In this document: piece by piece, positions 8,186 to 16,610 of the stretch
How positions within the stretch are numbered: position 1 is the stretch's first letter
Layout of the letters: the number at the start of each line of letters is the position of its first letter
Source of the DNA: an uncultured Bacteroides sp.
GTDB lineage: Bacteria; Bacteroidota; Bacteroidia; Bacteroidales; Bacteroidaceae
Length of the DNA: 23,945 bases
Assembly: GCA_959606905.1 (NCBI GenBank)
Contig: CAUHML010000043.1
Span: 1 to 23,945 of the forward strand
Reading direction: 5' to 3'
Made by a program: the position numbers and the translations under genes
The notes under the pieces: generated by a model
What the model saw: the letters and a program-made list of their open reading frames with translations, nothing else
Database searches by the model: none
What the model was told of the DNA's origin: nothing

Positions 8186-9475
8186 TCATTTGGATAAATC
8201 GCATCCGATTTTCTCAAATGGAAGCCGGGGGAATCCATTGATCCGTTGATAAATGAGCGCATCATCCTTAAATCCCTTCAACGGATCAGCAGCATCCACA
8301 AACCCTGGATCCGAACCGGTAGCCCAATTGTTATACAATTCCAGCCATTCGCTCTGTCCGCGCACCACATTTCCTATCTTATAAAACAAGTTTCCTTCTA
8401 TCACATTGCCTTTTGGATAAGAAGTGTCATTGTCCCAATATGCAGCGAGCAAAGGATAGGCCGTACTGTAAGGAGGATTTTTATAATTGACTGTTTGCAA
8501 ACGCTGGTCAATTATCGCACCTTTCTCTATCATGAATTTGCCCCAGCCCTGCATACGCGCATCTATATGAATGGCAACAGGAGAATCTATAAATATATTA
8601 TGCCGGTAATGATTATTATGTCCCCCACCGATTAGTACCGGCAAAGACCCTGCTTTGTGATAAATATTACCATAAACTTCCGCTCCGCAAGCTCCGTCAT
8701 CATGATAAGTAGCCATTACACGATGGCGCGGACTCAATTCATGAAAATAACAATAACGGATAACATTTCCCTGCTCCGAAGGATCACGACCATAATAAAC
8801 AGCTCCCTGATCATCGACTTCAGAACACACATTCGTTATGTCACACAGTTCTATCACATGGTTATTTCCATGAAACAGGATAGCCATGCTGGGCGCATCA
8901 TAGATGTCACATTTAGAGATGCGGTTACCCACACCATCCATCCATATTCCGGGACGATAGGATTTCTCAATCCGGTTATAATCATGTATCCGGCAATTCT
9001 CCACATAGTTTCCGGCAGAGGTCAATGAGGCTCTGTCTCCTCCTCCAGCAGGTTCAAGGCAAACCATTGACGCCAAGGCGCACCTGTCATAAATCCATAT
9101 ACCGTATGCTGCCCTGTATGAATCATTTTATGTATCGTGTCAATGCTTTCCACACAAATCATGTCATCGGCATAACCGTGCGCAAAGTATCCGCTTATCC
9201 ACATATTCTCTACCGATTTCCAACTCGAAGGGCGCTCTTCCTGATATCCGAATACAGGGAAAGGAGCCTCTTTCCCTTCCTTAGCCATCCCCGATTCCTG
9301 TATTTTTCCAATCATAACCGTAGAGATTCGGCCAACGGGCTATTCGCAGAGACTGGCCATCCGCAAAGATTTCCGTCCATGCCGCCTGGCTGGGCCTTCC
9401 GAAACCTGTAGCGTGCAGGGCCACCAGCTCCATCCGGTTTTTCTTGAAGTCAAGCTCTCTTATCAGACTTGCGGG
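8186..9475 (-). pseudogene. Degenerate right-handed beta-helix protein (possible GH141-like), fused to a GH29 remnant
   Basis: The C-terminal part (8186 to about 9040) is a parallel beta-helix with repeats such as NYVENCRIHDYNR, PGIWMDGVGNRIS and GNNHVIELCDI. N-terminal pieces precede it: one including SLRIARWPN (about 9330-9470), then one from IGKIQESGMAKEG to WFALNLLEE (about 9045-9320). Three lesions are visible. A loss of about 2 bases near 9325 shifts the frame after ARWPN. A large internal deletion at a GGAGGAGG repeat (9039-9046) joins LNLLEE to GGGDRASLT in another frame. The extreme N-terminus is missing and replaced in frame by GH29 sequence near 9472. ARWPN plus a beta-helix is seen in proteins annotated as right-handed beta-helix repeat proteins, some of which are GH141; that family is a guess. 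The gene is almost certainly non-functional. Confidence 0.8.
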
Positions 9476-10257
9476 CAGAAGCGGATCGCCCAAGCGGAAG
9501 TCACTGGGAAAATAACGGATAGGATCCCCTTCCTTCTGTTCCTCCGGAATAATTTTATATGATTTCTCCGGCGCATTCGGATTATGGGGATCCGCATCCT
9601 CGCCTATCGTCCAGTTAATTCCGATCTGGCATTGCGGCTCACGGCTTTTGATGGTTCTGTATATGCCTTCTACCGGCCAGCGATAACCAGGTTTCACCCA
9701 ACTTCCATCAAACCAGAACTCCACTATTTTAGTATATTTTTCCGTGATGTCCATCAGTTCGTCCAATTGCTTCAACATGTATGTATTGTACTTCCTGTCC
9801 GACTCCACATTGACTTTCCTGTCCCACAACGAGTAATACAGTCCCAGCTTCATGCCTTGTCTCTTACATTCCCTAGCTACGGCTTCAATCACATTCGTTT
9901 TATTCCCGAACTTGCCACGTCATAATCAGTATATTTACTGTCCCAAAGACAAAAGCCCTCATGATGTTTTGCCACCAAGATGATATACTTCATACCGGCA
10001 TCTTTCGCTGTCTTCACCCATTGACAGGCGTCAATCTCCGCAGGGGCATAAGTTTCCACCGGAAAAGATCCGTCTGACCATTCCACATCATGGAATGTAT
10101 TGATACCAAAATGAATGAACATACCATACTTGCGCTTGATCTGATCTTTCTGGTATTTTGAAGGTTTTTCAGAAGGTATTGCAGTTGAGATACCCGGTTG
10201 TGCCTGTGCTACTTCCAACGAGCACAAGAATAAAAATAATAATAACAGTTTTTTCAT
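9470..10257 (-). pseudogene. Truncated, frameshifted GH29 alpha-L-fucosidase
   Basis: The first 122 codons read as a normal secreted GH29 start: a signal peptide (MKKLLLLFLFLCSLEVAQAQ), FIHFGINTFHD and VAKHHEGFCLWDSKYTDYD. The frame then breaks at about 9910/9911, where AAG is followed directly by TTCGGGAATAAAACG. Reading on in the other frame gives FGNKTNVIEAVARECK, LGLYYSLWD and EFWFDGSW with the presumed nucleophile Asp. The usual family wording between these blocks implies loss of about 7 bases. Sequence ends at FPSDFRLGDPLLPA near 9472, and the rest of the catalytic domain is replaced in frame by beta-helix sequence. Only about 255 of the 400 or more residues expected remain. An ECF-like promoter motif survives upstream at 10446-10476. 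Confidence 0.85.
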
Positions 10258-10445
10258 ATTGATTTATTTTTAGAATAAGTCTTGCTTTTTATCTCCATTC
10301 ATCCGATTTATACACACCGATGACAGCATAACCTCATGCCTTATCCCTCACCTTGCGCACGTTACTTTCAGACCGGAAACAGAATAGAGATTATAGTCCA
10401 TATCCACTTTGCTTTCAATAACAGCAAAACAAAAAGTCTTTTATT

Positions 10446-10476
10446 TAATGGCAATTGTGCGGGGGATATTCCTAAA
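10446..10476 (-). promoter_or_regulatory. Putative ECF sigma promoter upstream of the broken GH29 gene
   Basis: In the direction of transcription: TTTAGGAA, 14 bases, TTGCCATTA. It is identical in both core halves and in spacing to the sites before fecR and the sulfatase operon. It lies about 190 bases before the GH29 start, a longer leader than the others. Its persistence beside a dead gene suggests the gene was once a regulon member. Confidence 0.5.
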
Positions 10477-10521
10477 TCAAGGAATCTCTTTATTGTGAAC
10501 TTTCCGCATAATTTAACGAAT

Positions 10522-10545
10522 AAAGTTCGCTTTTTCACGAACTTT
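10522..10545. repeat. Perfect 8-bp inverted repeat
   Basis: AAAGTTCG (10522-10529) and CGAACTTT (10538-10545) flank an 8-nt T-rich loop. A further GAACTTT lies at 10497-10503. It could be an operator half-site cluster or a small hairpin. Apart from this and the promoter-like motif, the gap 10258-10604 shows no coding signal. Confidence 0.4.
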
Positions 10546-10604
10546 CAAGAAAGGACTTCTAATTCTCCTATCCCATGTGGTAATTAAGGGTATCTAGCAT
10601 TCCA

Positions 10605-11048
10605 CTACCCTATATACATTCCCTTTGACAGTATGCACCCGCCCAACAGAGGCAGAATGCGGCTCAGACTGTAAGCGGTCATGCTCCTTATGACCGAAGG
10701 ATGAATGGATTTCATACGCCCGAACAACTGGGTGACGGAAAAGGTCAGTACCTTCTGCAGATCATCCTCTACCATAGCGAAGCGGAAGCAGAGGCGGAAT
10801 ACTCCTCTTCGGGTACGTGTTTGTAGAACTTTAGCATAGTGCAGATGGGGGTCGGGCACATCGTTTTCCAGACATGCCACTTCGGTTACCTCGGTCAGTA
10901 CATTGAAACAGAAGTGGTAGTGGAAGGTGAGAAAGGTGGTCACTTCCTGCATCAAGGAATGCGGCTTAGCCTTCTTCTGCACGTCTTTCAAGTGAGCAGA
11001 ATTCTCCTCTGCTTTTCTGGCTGAAGCTGTCGAAAGGACTGATTCCAC
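10605..11048 (-). pseudogene. VirE/DUF3874-like mobile-element protein remnant
   Basis: An open frame of 147 codons. Residues around 30-56 (SLMQEVTTFLTFHYHF, then FNVLTEVTEV) resemble the motif FLxxHYxFRYNVLTEVTE near the start of the VirE-like/DUF3874 replicative proteins common in Bacteroides mobile and capsule-associated regions. The remainder does not follow that family, and the helicase and primase-like parts expected downstream are absent, so this is read as a degenerate N-terminal fragment. Arrays of short repeats lie upstream in its transcription direction (11124-11211 and 11364-11512). The recognition rests on one motif, and it could be a small unknown protein instead. Confidence 0.35.
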
Positions 11049-11123
11049 TTTTTTGCCGGGATTTCTCCTGAAAAACTATTCTTGTTATCCTGCAAGTTGC
11101 CTTTACCATTTTCAGCAAAAGTA

Positions 11124-11211
11124 GTGGAACTTGGCACAAGTTATGGTGAATCTTGGTACAGGATACAGTGCATCTTAGTACAAGTTGCGGTAGAACTTGA
11201 TACACAGTACA
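11124..11211. repeat. Four 22-bp imperfect tandem repeats (iteron/operator-like)
   Basis: Units start at 11124, 11146, 11168 and 11190, each 22 bp with no gaps. Each opens GTG or GTA and contains a core related to CTTGGTACAAG (CTTGGCACAAG, CTTGGTACAGG, CTTAGTACAAG, CTTGATACACAG), which is a CTTG/CAAG inverted repeat. The period is not divisible by three and is close to two helical turns. This argues against a coding repeat and for repeated protein-binding sites on one DNA face. The array sits 76 bp upstream of the VirE-like remnant. Confidence 0.6.
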
Positions 11212-11363
11212 TACGTATATACAGGCATACGCTACCGTATGTGCAGCCCGACACATACATACGTGTAGACTCATACGTCAGTAACGTGACAGGTCACATG
11301 TTACTAATGTTACCGGATGTGTTGCTTTGGTCGTTTACTTCAAAAGAACCGGTCGTTTTTTTT
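11212..11363. other. Non-coding stretch rich in TACG/TTAC inverted motifs
   Basis: No convincing gene. It holds several CATACG/CGTATG elements and an imperfect palindrome at 11281-11304 (GTAACGTGAC, then GTCACATGTTAC with a 2-nt bulge), followed by another TGTTAC at 11308-11313. The palindrome looks like a regulator-binding site or small hairpin. Plus-strand frames crossing this region also run through the repeat arrays and are not believable as proteins. Confidence 0.35.
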
Positions 11364-11512
11364 AAATGTCCTTATGTTTTTGGTAAATGCCAGTACCTTT
11401 ACTTAAAAGGTCAGCATGTCTTGATGAAAAGGCCGGCATGTTTCATGAACCAGCTTAGCTGGTCCGACGGACAAGCCTATCATGTCCGGCAAACCAGCCA
11501 AGTCGGTTCATT
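11364..11512. repeat. Second array of degenerate 21-22-bp repeats
   Basis: About six or seven units of roughly 21-22 bp can be lined up, each starting AAA or ACC and often carrying CATGT in the middle (AAAAGGTCAGCATGTCTTG, AAAAGGCCGGCATGTTTC and so on). Two short palindromes, CCAGCTTAGCTGG (11450-11462) and GTCCGACGGAC (11463-11473), fall within it. Similarity between units is weaker than in the 11124-11211 array. The region belongs with the mobile-element debris. Confidence 0.4.
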
Positions 11513-11609
11513 ACACTATCCTCTCACTATGCAGGTGTTCACTTTTCTCCTTTCATTCTGTCATTTCATTTAAAACACACTAGTTATCAATTGGTTAAAA
11601 ACTGTAAGA

Positions 11610-11745
11610 TCTCCCCTCATTCCCGTTTCATCTGTAGATTCTCCTCCCTTCACAGGAAGGAGTGAAGATACAGAGTGGAGGAAACTGAAAGGGGATGACG
11701 GGAAGTCCTGTCACTACCGGAACGCCTGTCAGCAGGGCGTTTTCA
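11610..11745. other. Nested inverted repeats, possible structured RNA or terminator
   Basis: Several complementary segments are nested: CTTCAC/GTGAAG around 11649-11666, TCCTCC with GGAGGA outside it, and TCCCGT with ACGGGA further out. A separate stem AACGCC (11721-11726) with GGCGTT (11736-11741) and a 9-nt loop is followed by TTTC. No coding function is visible from 11513 to 11803 on either strand. The region may be the structured end of a lost mobile element. Confidence 0.35.
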
Positions 11746-11803
11746 AAAGTAGATGAAAGGAAGAAAGAAGAATCTATCTGTTCAAAACCAGTCACGTATA
11801 CTA

Positions 11804-11950
11804 TCAATCTTTTAGATCAGCAAAACCTTGCAAAGTGGATTGGTCAGCAGGATGAATAGACCCATCTCCGCGAAGAGCAATATTCAACAAATAATTAGCT
11901 TTATTTTTCTGTGCATAATCATATTCAGCCTTCACTTTCACTGTAAAGAT
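11804..11950 (-). pseudogene. GH29-like C-terminal remnant, in frame after the GH95-like stop codon
   Basis: Forty-eight open codons run directly on from the TGA that ends the GH95-like gene, in the same frame, to a TGA at 11804-11806. They include YDYAQKNKANYLLNI and RGDGSIHPADQSTLQ, which match the NYLLN(I/V)xPxxDGxI segment near the end of GH29 fucosidase barrels. No GH29 N-terminal part lies directly upstream, so this is a scrap left by deletion or rearrangement. It is unlikely to be translated unless the TGA is read through. Confidence 0.6.
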
Positions 11951-14473
11951 TCATTTTTCACCTCCACATTGAAAATCATTCCAGCCACTAACCTTTCCCA
12001 ATCTTCTTTTTCCCAATTGTTTCACCTTCATATTAGGCTTGCCAAAATACACTTCTTTAACCAAAGTTTCCGTACCAATGAGCCGAACAACATACTCTTC
12101 ACCTGTTTGGGTAGAGAAAGCCAATACACCATCCCCTCCTGTCTTTACGGAAACTTTCCTGCCATCTCTGCATCTCAACACTTCACATTTCTTGTCACCC
12201 CAAGGATTCTGTAATCGACAAAGATTCCCTTTTAAACTCTTCACACCTACTTGTGTAACCTCAGCCGAATTATTCCTACTTGCAGAAACGAGAAATGCCC
12301 CTCTTGCCAACAAAATAAATGCCATAGGAATAGAATCCCATGCAGCAGGCACAGCAGGGAACACTCTGATTTTCCCCTCGTTGCTTTGGAGCATCATTTC
12401 ATTTATGCCCGTGCAATAATTGCTCATGGGTTCCATACCGCACTGAAAGAAATCATGTGAGCGTATCATATACGTGTCTTTCAACAGATTGTGCACAGAA
12501 GCAAGATCGTAAATATTGTCAGGATAACCGGTCACATTGTGCATCAATCCTTGTGGATACATCTGATGTACATTCACCCCGTTCCATATATACTTCAAGG
12601 CCACATCTCCTTCTCCCATTCGAGCGGCTATCTGCGGATAAGGATAATGCGCGTTACACTCGTCATCGTGTTTCAACAGATTCACAACAGCTTTTCCCAA
12701 GCGAGTGTCTTTATCATCAATACCAATCAGCCCTGCCGGAAAAGCTACGGCACCACCGTTACCCCAAATCCATGGAGAATAACGCTTTTCCGTATAATAC
12801 TCCTCGGCAGGAGAGATTACTTCGCCACATTCACCAAACTGCTGATAGCCTCTTTCCCATAAATGATTGAGTACGTGACGCCACTGTTTCACCTCATCTT
12901 TGTCTACGTTCAATATTTCCGCCGCACGGATACAATCTTTGAAAAGCCTTTCGATGCAATTGCGGTCACTGATAGGATTCTTCACATAAGCGATAGGGGC
13001 CGACTCATACAAAGAAGCTTTCAAAAAATATTCATTTTTTTCTTCATCCCATTCCAACCTGTCTAAATAAAAATGAGAAGCTTTCTTCATAAACGTATAT
13101 GCCCTTTCTTTCAAGAATTCCTCGTCTCCCGTAAATTCGTAATAATCCCAAAAGAGAGAAGCTATCTGTGAAGCAGGAGTAAAATTGTTCCTCAGATAGC
13201 GTTTGTCCTTTCCCCATTGTACACCGTTGAAATTATGCGCTTCGGTAATGAGCAATGCATCATGCTCCGCTCCATACTCCTTTGCCAGTTTCTCAGCAAA
13301 CGGTATCATCTTGAAGTAAGTGTCGAGATAAGGTTTCATCAGCCGCCAATCGTTTTGCGCACACAATCCCCAATATTCCTGCTGCTGGTTCCAATGATGC
13401 GGTGTCCCCCAATTAAGTACATCACGGTTCCAACGCCAAAGTCCCCCATTAAAAGCCAGCGGAAACTCACCTCGCGAACCAGCAGACATCAGATAGCGAT
13501 GCAAGTAATAGATATTCTCCAAATAATCATCACCCAACTTCACAAACGAATTGGACCAGAAATTGCGATACCACTCATCTTTCTCGCGACGCAACTCATC
13601 TACCCCCTTCGCTTCTGCCTCATCAAGTAATTTCTTTGCTGCATTTACCGGATCCTTATCTTCGCGATCAGTTACTACACTGACCATAATTGTGAACTTA
13701 CATTTATTTGTCCGCCATTCGGCACGACGCATATTCACCGTTTCCGGTTCCTCGGACGACTCTACCACCCTGCAAGCTACAGCAAAGTGCAGTCCACCAT
13801 CCGTTTCTTCCAATATCATTTCGCGAGCATCAGCCATTGCACGCATCTTACCAAGCCCCACTGAAGGGTTCTTCGCAAACCAACCTCCATACCATCCGGT
13901 AAAGGAACGGCTCCCCAGTCTTTCCAACGAAACCGTAGCTACCGAATGATTTCCCAACATTTCAGGATCAGGTATATTTTCACATTCCACTATCCATACA
14001 TTACGATCTTGCGCCAACCAAGTACGAATAGTTGTAGCAGAATAACCCGTAACCGCACGATATGTATTCTCGGCATTTGCCAGCGATAACCGCCCCTCAA
14101 ACTCTTCCAAATGCATCCAACTGAATACCGGTGCACCAAAATCGATCTTCAGACGAGCCGCATGCTTCAACAATGACATTCCGTATTCTTCTGGTTGTGC
14201 CTTTGTCCACAAATCATTTTTATTGATTTGCAATTCGATGCCATTGTCATGATTCCACACCATGCCGCCTATATCACCATTACCCATCGGAAAGCCTTCC
14301 GCCTCCAGTTGCGTAGGTGAAAAATAAACGATATCATGTTTGGAGAGGTAATCGTCATCTACCTCAAAAGGAGCAGACTGCATTTTCAAATAAGTATAAT
14401 CTATATTTTTCGCATTTGCCGCTATTCCTCCGGCAAGAAAGAAATACAACATAATCAGTTTTTTCATATTCAT
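11951..14473 (-). CDS. GH95-like / DUF5703-type six-hairpin glycosidase
   Basis: Large secreted enzyme, probably an exo-acting glycosidase. The signal peptide MNMKKLIMLYFFLAGGIAANA follows the ATG at 14471-14473; an upstream TTG at 14491 is possible but gives a poor N-terminus. The N-terminal beta-sandwich carries EGFPMGNGDIGGMVW and QINKNDLW, typical of GH95 and related DUF5703 proteins. The central alpha-helical toroid (about residues 310-690) includes FNGGLWRWNRD, WGTPHHWNQQQEYWG and PWIWGNGGAVAF. A C-terminal sandwich follows NEGKIRVFPAVPAAW. About 840 residues is full length for this group. Fucose or galactose release is suggested by GH95 but not shown. The last dozen residues may be altered, because GH29 debris begins immediately after the stop. 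It follows susD by 135 bases with a weak hairpin between. Confidence 0.8.
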   Translation of the reverse strand: MNMKKLIMLYFFLAGGIAANAKNIDYTYLKMQSAPFEVDDDYLSKHDIVYFSPTQLEAEGFPMGNGDIGGMVWNHDNGIELQINKNDLWTKAQPEEYGMSLLKHAARLKIDFGAPVFSWMHLEEFEGRLSLANAENTYRAVTGYSATTIRTWLAQDRNVWIVECENIPDPEMLGNHSVATVSLERLGSRSFTGWYGGWFAKNPSVGLGKMRAMADAREMILEETDGGLHFAVACRVVESSEEPETVNMRRAEWRTNKCKFTIMVSVVTDREDKDPVNAAKKLLDEAEAKGVDELRREKDEWYRNFWSNSFVKLGDDYLENIYYLHRYLMSAGSRGEFPLAFNGGLWRWNRDVLNWGTPHHWNQQQEYWGLCAQNDWRLMKPYLDTYFKMIPFAEKLAKEYGAEHDALLITEAHNFNGVQWGKDKRYLRNNFTPASQIASLFWDYYEFTGDEEFLKERAYTFMKKASHFYLDRLEWDEEKNEYFLKASLYESAPIAYVKNPISDRNCIERLFKDCIRAAEILNVDKDEVKQWRHVLNHLWERGYQQFGECGEVISPAEEYYTEKRYSPWIWGNGGAVAFPAGLIGIDDKDTRLGKAVVNLLKHDDECNAHYPYPQIAARMGEGDVALKYIWNGVNVHQMYPQGLMHNVTGYPDNIYDLASVHNLLKDTYMIRSHDFFQCGMEPMSNYCTGINEMMLQSNEGKIRVFPAVPAAWDSIPMAFILLARGAFLVSASRNNSAEVTQVGVKSLKGNLCRLQNPWGDKKCEVLRCRDGRKVSVKTGGDGVLAFSTQTGEEYVVRLIGTETLVKEVYFGKPNMKVKQLGKRRLGKVSGWNDFQCGGEK

Positions 14474-14539
14474 GGTATTTACAGAATACAACTGTGCTTA
14501 TCTAAAATAAAAGATGTTACATACACAAACAGAAAAGAC

Positions 14540-14575
14540 ATAAAAGAGAAGGGTTCCTTACACACTCTCTTTTAT
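14540..14575 (-). terminator. A/T-rich hairpin between susD and the GH95-like gene
   Basis: A 10-bp stem, ATAAAAGAGA (14540-14549) with TCTCTTTTAT (14566-14575), has a 16-nt loop. It could attenuate read-through from susD or protect the 3' end of the susCD message. The stem is mostly A-U, so a strong stop is not assured. Confidence 0.35.
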
Positions 14576-14608
14576 ATCTTCTCCTTAAAAATGATTCTCT
14601 TTTTTATA

Positions 14609-16597
14609 TTAATATCCTATAGCCGGTTCATTAGCTATTTTACTCCAACCCGGATTTTGATAAATCGTTGAACTTTCCAAGTCATCAGGATTTGAAGAGG
14701 TAAGTGTAAAGTTGATAGCAGAAATAGGCTCTAAGTAATTGGCTGGTATCCAGGTATAACCATCGTATAACAAGTTATTCTTTTTTACAATCTGATTAAC
14801 ACGCAAATAACTGCTGTTTTCTTTGTTGGATACATTAGGTTGCTTATCTGAAGCACCTTCTGGAATCAACAAACTATTACCAGCTTCATCAACATACAAT
14901 TTTTCCAGTTCGCCACCCCATAAATTAAATCCTTCAACTTGATAATTTTCTACTTGGTCCAAAGCACGCCAACGTTTTAAATCACGCATACGGGTACCTT
15001 CACTCATTAGTTCTATGCGTCTTTCACGACGAATATTATATAAGGTGGGGTCTACTAACTGACCGGCAGAATACTTAGCCCAATCATTTTCTTTAGACAA
15101 ATCGGTAGCAGCAATTGTCATATCGATATTATCAGACACACCTGCACGACTACGAATCTCCTTCCAATACTTTATCGCTTTTGGATCCAAGCTTCCATTT
15201 TTTTCATAGCAAGCTTCAATATAATTCAAGTTAGCTTCAACAGATCTGAAAAGAAGACATCCATACGTATTGACTGCACCAGAACCGATTACAACTTGAG
15301 CTGGATCATAAGTCAAGAATTTACGAACCGTATAACCTGTCGGGCATCTATCATTGGTCTGCTCCAATATCTTAGGATATTTATATGTCTCATATGGATC
15401 AAGCCTTGAACAATCACTAGGAGCACCCATAAATAACTGTAAACGGTCATCTCTGTCTTTTTTAACATTTTCAATCGTCACGTCACCAGCATAGCCAGAA
15501 TTTGGCGCATAAATAGGCAATCCATTCTTCATTAAACATGCATCTACTAAACTACGAGTATATCCTAAATCCCCTCCTCCTTTGCAAAGATAAGAACTTA
15601 CACTATGAGTAACACCCTGCACAGAACTGTATGCTCTCCAAAACAAGACTTCATCTATCGGTTCCATATCAACAGCCGAAAACATTTCAAAATAAGGATT
15701 CCAGTTATAAGGATTCGAGTCCGGATTATATATACCGGTATTTTTTGTCAATGAAATACGATCGGCTACTTGAGCAGAAGCATCCATTGCCTGTTCCAAA
15801 AACCAATCTACTTCCTTGTCTATATCAATAGAAAAGCCAGCATTATATTCTTGCTGTGCTCCTGGCCATCCCGGACCACCCGGCACACGGTCTGTACCTT
15901 TATGGTATTTCAACCAGGTAGCCTCAAACAAAGCTACACGAGACTTAAACAACAATGCCACATTTTTTGTCAATCTATTCTTACCATTATCGGTAGTCAA
16001 TGACATCAATTCAATAGCTCTATCTAAATCCTCTATAATAAAACGAGCCACTTTATTACGAGGCTGTCTTTTACTTTCCTCCTTCAACACTTCTGTTTCA
16101 TCAGGTAATACTTCCGTTACAATAGGAAAATCACCGAGACTTACCAATTTATTGAAATACTGGTAGGCACGCAAAAAATACATTTCTCCAATGTAATGTT
16201 TTATCATTACTCCATCGCCTTTTATACTTCCGGCCTCATACTTGGGTAATACTTGTTGGAAGAAATAATTCGCTTTACGGATTTCTGTAAAATCCCATGC
16301 TCCTTTATCAGCAGGAGTACGTTTTTCTCCCGGTACCCACAACGCGGTAGAAGCATCCGTTGCGGCCTGGTCATCCGAATTGTTATCAGTTTTTACTAAA
16401 GAGATATCAAAATTAAGATAGGATGGGAATTTATATTGTTGAATAGAATAGGCAGCCAAATCACTTTCTGAATTAAAATAAGCATCCGGGGTTATTTTAT
16501 CCAACGGTTCACAATCTAGAAAATCATTGCAGGATGTCAATACCACTGAGGTAAATAACATGGCTACAGAAGCTACTGTATTTTTTATGTAAGACAT
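14609..16597 (-). CDS. SusD-like outer-membrane glycan-binding lipoprotein
   Basis: Surface lipoprotein that binds the target glycan and caps the partner TonB transporter. The signal MSYIKNTVASVAMLFTSVVLTSC gives lipidation at C23, and the mature protein opens with CNDFLDCEPLDKITPDAYF, the usual SusD start. The N-terminal TPR-like helical region includes EMYFLRAYQYFNKLVSLGDFP. The RagB/SusD C-terminal part includes YIEACYEKNGSLDPKAIKYW, RRERRIELMSEGTRMRDLKRW and the final LEPI/NPGW segment. At 662 residues it is somewhat long but intact. It starts 13 bases after susC ends, so the two are co-transcribed as a pair. Confidence 0.95.
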   Translation of the reverse strand: MSYIKNTVASVAMLFTSVVLTSCNDFLDCEPLDKITPDAYFNSESDLAAYSIQQYKFPSYLNFDISLVKTDNNSDDQAATDASTALWVPGEKRTPADKGAWDFTEIRKANYFFQQVLPKYEAGSIKGDGVMIKHYIGEMYFLRAYQYFNKLVSLGDFPIVTEVLPDETEVLKEESKRQPRNKVARFIIEDLDRAIELMSLTTDNGKNRLTKNVALLFKSRVALFEATWLKYHKGTDRVPGGPGWPGAQQEYNAGFSIDIDKEVDWFLEQAMDASAQVADRISLTKNTGIYNPDSNPYNWNPYFEMFSAVDMEPIDEVLFWRAYSSVQGVTHSVSSYLCKGGGDLGYTRSLVDACLMKNGLPIYAPNSGYAGDVTIENVKKDRDDRLQLFMGAPSDCSRLDPYETYKYPKILEQTNDRCPTGYTVRKFLTYDPAQVVIGSGAVNTYGCLLFRSVEANLNYIEACYEKNGSLDPKAIKYWKEIRSRAGVSDNIDMTIAATDLSKENDWAKYSAGQLVDPTLYNIRRERRIELMSEGTRMRDLKRWRALDQVENYQVEGFNLWGGELEKLYVDEAGNSLLIPEGASDKQPNVSNKENSSYLRVNQIVKKNNLLYDGYTWIPANYLEPISAINFTLTSSNPDDLESSTIYQNPGWSKIANEPAIGY

Positions 16598-16610
16598 ATT
16601 GTATTTCTAT

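Noticed and set aside
9022..9892. Two separate small genes (9022-9315 and 9281-9892)
   Set aside because: Both are pieces of the GH29/beta-helix composite separated by frameshifts; neither has its own signal peptide or start region.
11124..11512. CRISPR array
   Set aside because: Units are contiguous and imperfect without unique spacers, and no cas genes are present.
11082..11573. Plus-strand ORF of 163 codons
   Set aside because: It runs through both short-repeat arrays and palindromes, has low-complexity composition, and matches nothing recognisable. It is taken as chance.
11695..11859. Plus-strand ORF of 54 codons starting ATGACGGGAAGT
   Set aside because: Its C-terminal third is the antisense of the GH29 remnant at 11804-11950, and the 5' part crosses inverted repeats. 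It has no recognisable protein features.
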